A program made the position numbers and the translations under genes. Below, piece after piece: positions 62,840 to 64,000 of a stretch of DNA of 64,000 nucleotides. The notes beneath the pieces are model-generated. The model worked only from the letters and a program-made list of their open reading frames with translations, made no database searches and had not been told where the DNA came from. The DNA is from DASXUG01 sp036504995 (GTDB lineage Bacteria > Pseudomonadota > Gammaproteobacteria > Burkholderiales > Methylophilaceae): NCBI GenBank assembly GCA_036504995.1, contig DASXUG010000017.1, forward strand, positions 124,001 through 188,000, read 5' to 3'. Positions within the stretch are counted from its first letter, which is position 1. Each line of letters begins with the position of its first letter.

Positions 62840-63403
62840 TTGATTAGTCATCATTTTTATCAATGTCGAAAGCTTTGCACTATTGCTGTGCTTATTTCAC
62901 TTGGGTTTTCTCAGATTGCCTGGGCTGCTTCAAAAGAAGTGCAGAATAAAGAGGCGCAGAATGATGATATATCCTCTGAAGACTCAGGTAAGCCTGCTTC
63001 AACCTATGCAGGTGCGCAAGAAAGTGTTCGTATCAGAAAAGATCTTGATGAGTACTCTCGTACCGTAGACCCCGCCCATGTTCAGATAGAAGAGCGACGC
63101 AGAGTAATGCGCTTGCGCTTACAACAAAGATTCGCGGAAACGGATCGTAATAATGATGGCAGTATCTCCCGTCTTGAGGCTGTTGAGTTAATGCCACAAG
63201 TTGCTCGGCATTTTAATGAAGTTGATACTAACGGTGATAACTTTATTAGTTTTGAGGAGCTAGCAGCATTGCAGGCTAAAATTATGGAGCGTCAGCAGAA
63301 GTCTGCTACTGCCACAAGAGTTGAAAATATTCCAGATCAGTCCGAAGTGATTAAACATAAAAGTAAAGATGCGATGCTTGTTAACCACAAGCCGACTCTG
63401 TAA
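62840..63403 (+). CDS. Secreted EF-hand protein
   Basis: A 187-residue exported protein. The signal peptide (about 1-30) ends in AWA. A polar helical region with many Arg/Glu follows (about 60-95). Two EF-hand loops are seen: Asp102-Glu113 (DRNNDGSISRLE) and Asp129-Glu140 (DTNGDNFISFEE), both with all calcium ligands in place. The start is TTG 62840 with GGAAGG upstream. It is divergent from the OmpR-like gene. Many environmental proteobacteria have such small periplasmic EF-hand proteins; the role, probably calcium binding, is not known. Confidence 0.8.
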   Translation: MISHHFYQCRKLCTIAVLISLGFSQIAWAASKEVQNKEAQNDDISSEDSGKPASTYAGAQESVRIRKDLDEYSRTVDPAHVQIEERRRVMRLRLQQRFAETDRNNDGSISRLEAVELMPQVARHFNEVDTNGDNFISFEELAALQAKIMERQQKSATATRVENIPDQSEVIKHKSKDAMLVNHKPTL

Positions 63404-63731
63404 GTTCAATCGTCATCTTCTCAGTTCCCGCTAGGGTGGGTTGTCTTAATGTGATCACCCACGTGTTTTATCATCGGTTAAATGCATATTAACTTTTCTA
63501 GTATTTCCTCGCTTTAATTAATTCGTAGACTATTTACAGCCATCATTGCTAGTATATGGGCTTTCTATATGTCGTTATTTGACAACGTTTTTTAGTGTTT
63601 TTTCAAAGTTTTCATTTTAATTTTTTCATAAGCTCATGTAATTGTTGGTTTTTTATGTTCTGGCTTATTTCTTGCGATTAGTTTTATGTGCCTCTTTTTT
63701 CAAAGAGATTGTTTATTAAGGTGTTAAAAAA
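63404..63731. other. 328-bp AT-rich intergenic region, nothing recognised
   Basis: Between the EF-hand and glycine-zipper genes lies a T-rich stretch with runs of T on the forward strand. There is no open frame above about 25 codons. A short stem GGGTG/CACCC near 63435-63468 is too weak to call. Confidence 0.5.
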
Positions 63732-63962
63732 ATGAAAATGAATTTAAGTAAAAAGTTATCAGTAATTTTTCTGATGATGCTTATCACGGGTTGCTCAAAT
63801 TTATCTACACGTCAGAAAAACGCCGCTATCGGTGCGGGTGTTGGTGCTGTCGCAGGCGCGGTACTTACCAACGGTAGCGCTTTTGGTACCGTCGGTGGTG
63901 CGGCAATCGGCGGTGTGATTGGTCACGGTGTAGATCAACTGGGTGGTAGCAAGAAGAGGTAA
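63732..63962 (+). CDS. Glycine-zipper lipoprotein
   Basis: A 76-residue lipoprotein. The signal peptide (SKKLSVIFLMMLITGC) ends in a lipobox ITGC. The mature part STRQKNAAIGAGVGAVAGAV followed by LTNGSAFGTVGGAAIGGVIG is a glycine zipper (GxxxG repeats). It is similar to OsmB/YmgG-like proteins of the outer membrane. AAGGTG precedes the ATG. A small inverted repeat (AGGCG/CGCCT, about 63973-63993) follows near the window end; its tail is cut off. The function is unknown, usually linked to stress or envelope integrity. Confidence 0.85.
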   Translation: MKMNLSKKLSVIFLMMLITGCSNLSTRQKNAAIGAGVGAVAGAVLTNGSAFGTVGGAAIGGVIGHGVDQLGGSKKR

Positions 63963-64000
63963 ATGTCTCAATTAGGCGACGCTTTAAGCGCCTGATTCCA

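Noticed and set aside
1..64000. CRISPR arrays, insertion sequences, prophage genes, tRNA or rRNA genes
   Set aside because: Reading both strands I found no regularly spaced repeats, no transposase or integrase-like protein, and no tRNA cloverleaf or rRNA sequence in the gaps.

Overview
The window is ordinary chromosomal DNA of a Gram-negative betaproteobacterium, most likely a methylotroph of the Methylophilaceae (Methylotenera-like). This is an inference from three things: a complete pqqABCDE cluster (the cofactor of methanol dehydrogenases), moderately AT-rich coding sequence with betaproteobacterial-type proteins throughout, and the gene order leuCDB-asd-fimV-truA-trpFBA-accD-folC-dedD-cvpA-purF-metZ, a version of an order also known from pseudomonads. 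I see no insertion sequence, prophage, CRISPR array, rRNA or tRNA gene. Coding density is high.

Layout. 1-12.5 kb is a mixed accessory stretch: a Nu-class glutathione transferase divergent from a LysR regulator, the pseudouridine synthase RluB, a PPK2 kinase, a PEP-CTERM protein with a decayed tandem paralogue, a NarL-type two-component pair, a PA0069-type radical SAM gene that seems to start at AUU, a lipoprotein, an EamA transporter, a Rieske oxygenase, and a tiny membrane protein paired with a PuuD-like membrane protein. 12.6-17.3 kb holds argD-argF-argG with small genes (ppnP, yajQ). 17.4-36.3 kb is the conserved leuC to metZ block. It contains an entericidin-like lipoprotein between leuC and leuD and a lone EcfT/CbiQ-like gene between fimV and truA. 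It ends with a SAM-II riboswitch in front of metZ that appears to control a terminator. 36.4-38.4 kb has a glycosyltransferase and a 2-Cys peroxiredoxin. 38.6-44.7 kb is gyrA-serC-pheA-hisC, followed directly by pqqA-B-C-D-E (44.9-48.3 kb). 48.4-51.5 kb holds small accessory genes (Bcr/CflA pump, degenerate GIY-YIG-like protein, MOSC protein, lipoprotein). 51.6-58.0 kb is lnt, mscL, a small secreted protein and corC-ybeY-phoH-miaB, all reverse strand except mscL. 58.1-64 kb has a secreted HEXXH protein, cysG, an EnvZ/OmpR-like pair, a secreted EF-hand protein and a glycine-zipper lipoprotein.

How the parts work together. The window supplies most of the arginine (argD, argF, argG), leucine (leuCDB), tryptophan (trpFBA), serine/phenylalanine/histidine (serC, pheA, hisC), lysine/threonine/methionine (asd, metZ), purine (purF), folate (folC), fatty acid (accD) and siroheme (cysG) enzymes, as expected of a prototroph with C1 metabolism. 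The best non-routine signals are regulatory or structural: the SAM-II/antiterminator/terminator arrangement before metZ, the AUU start of the radical SAM gene, the PEP-CTERM tandem remnant, a 19-bp palindrome before pqqA, nested inverted repeats between ompR- and envZ-like genes, and imperfect inverted repeats around yajQ. I did not find a clearly new multi-gene system.
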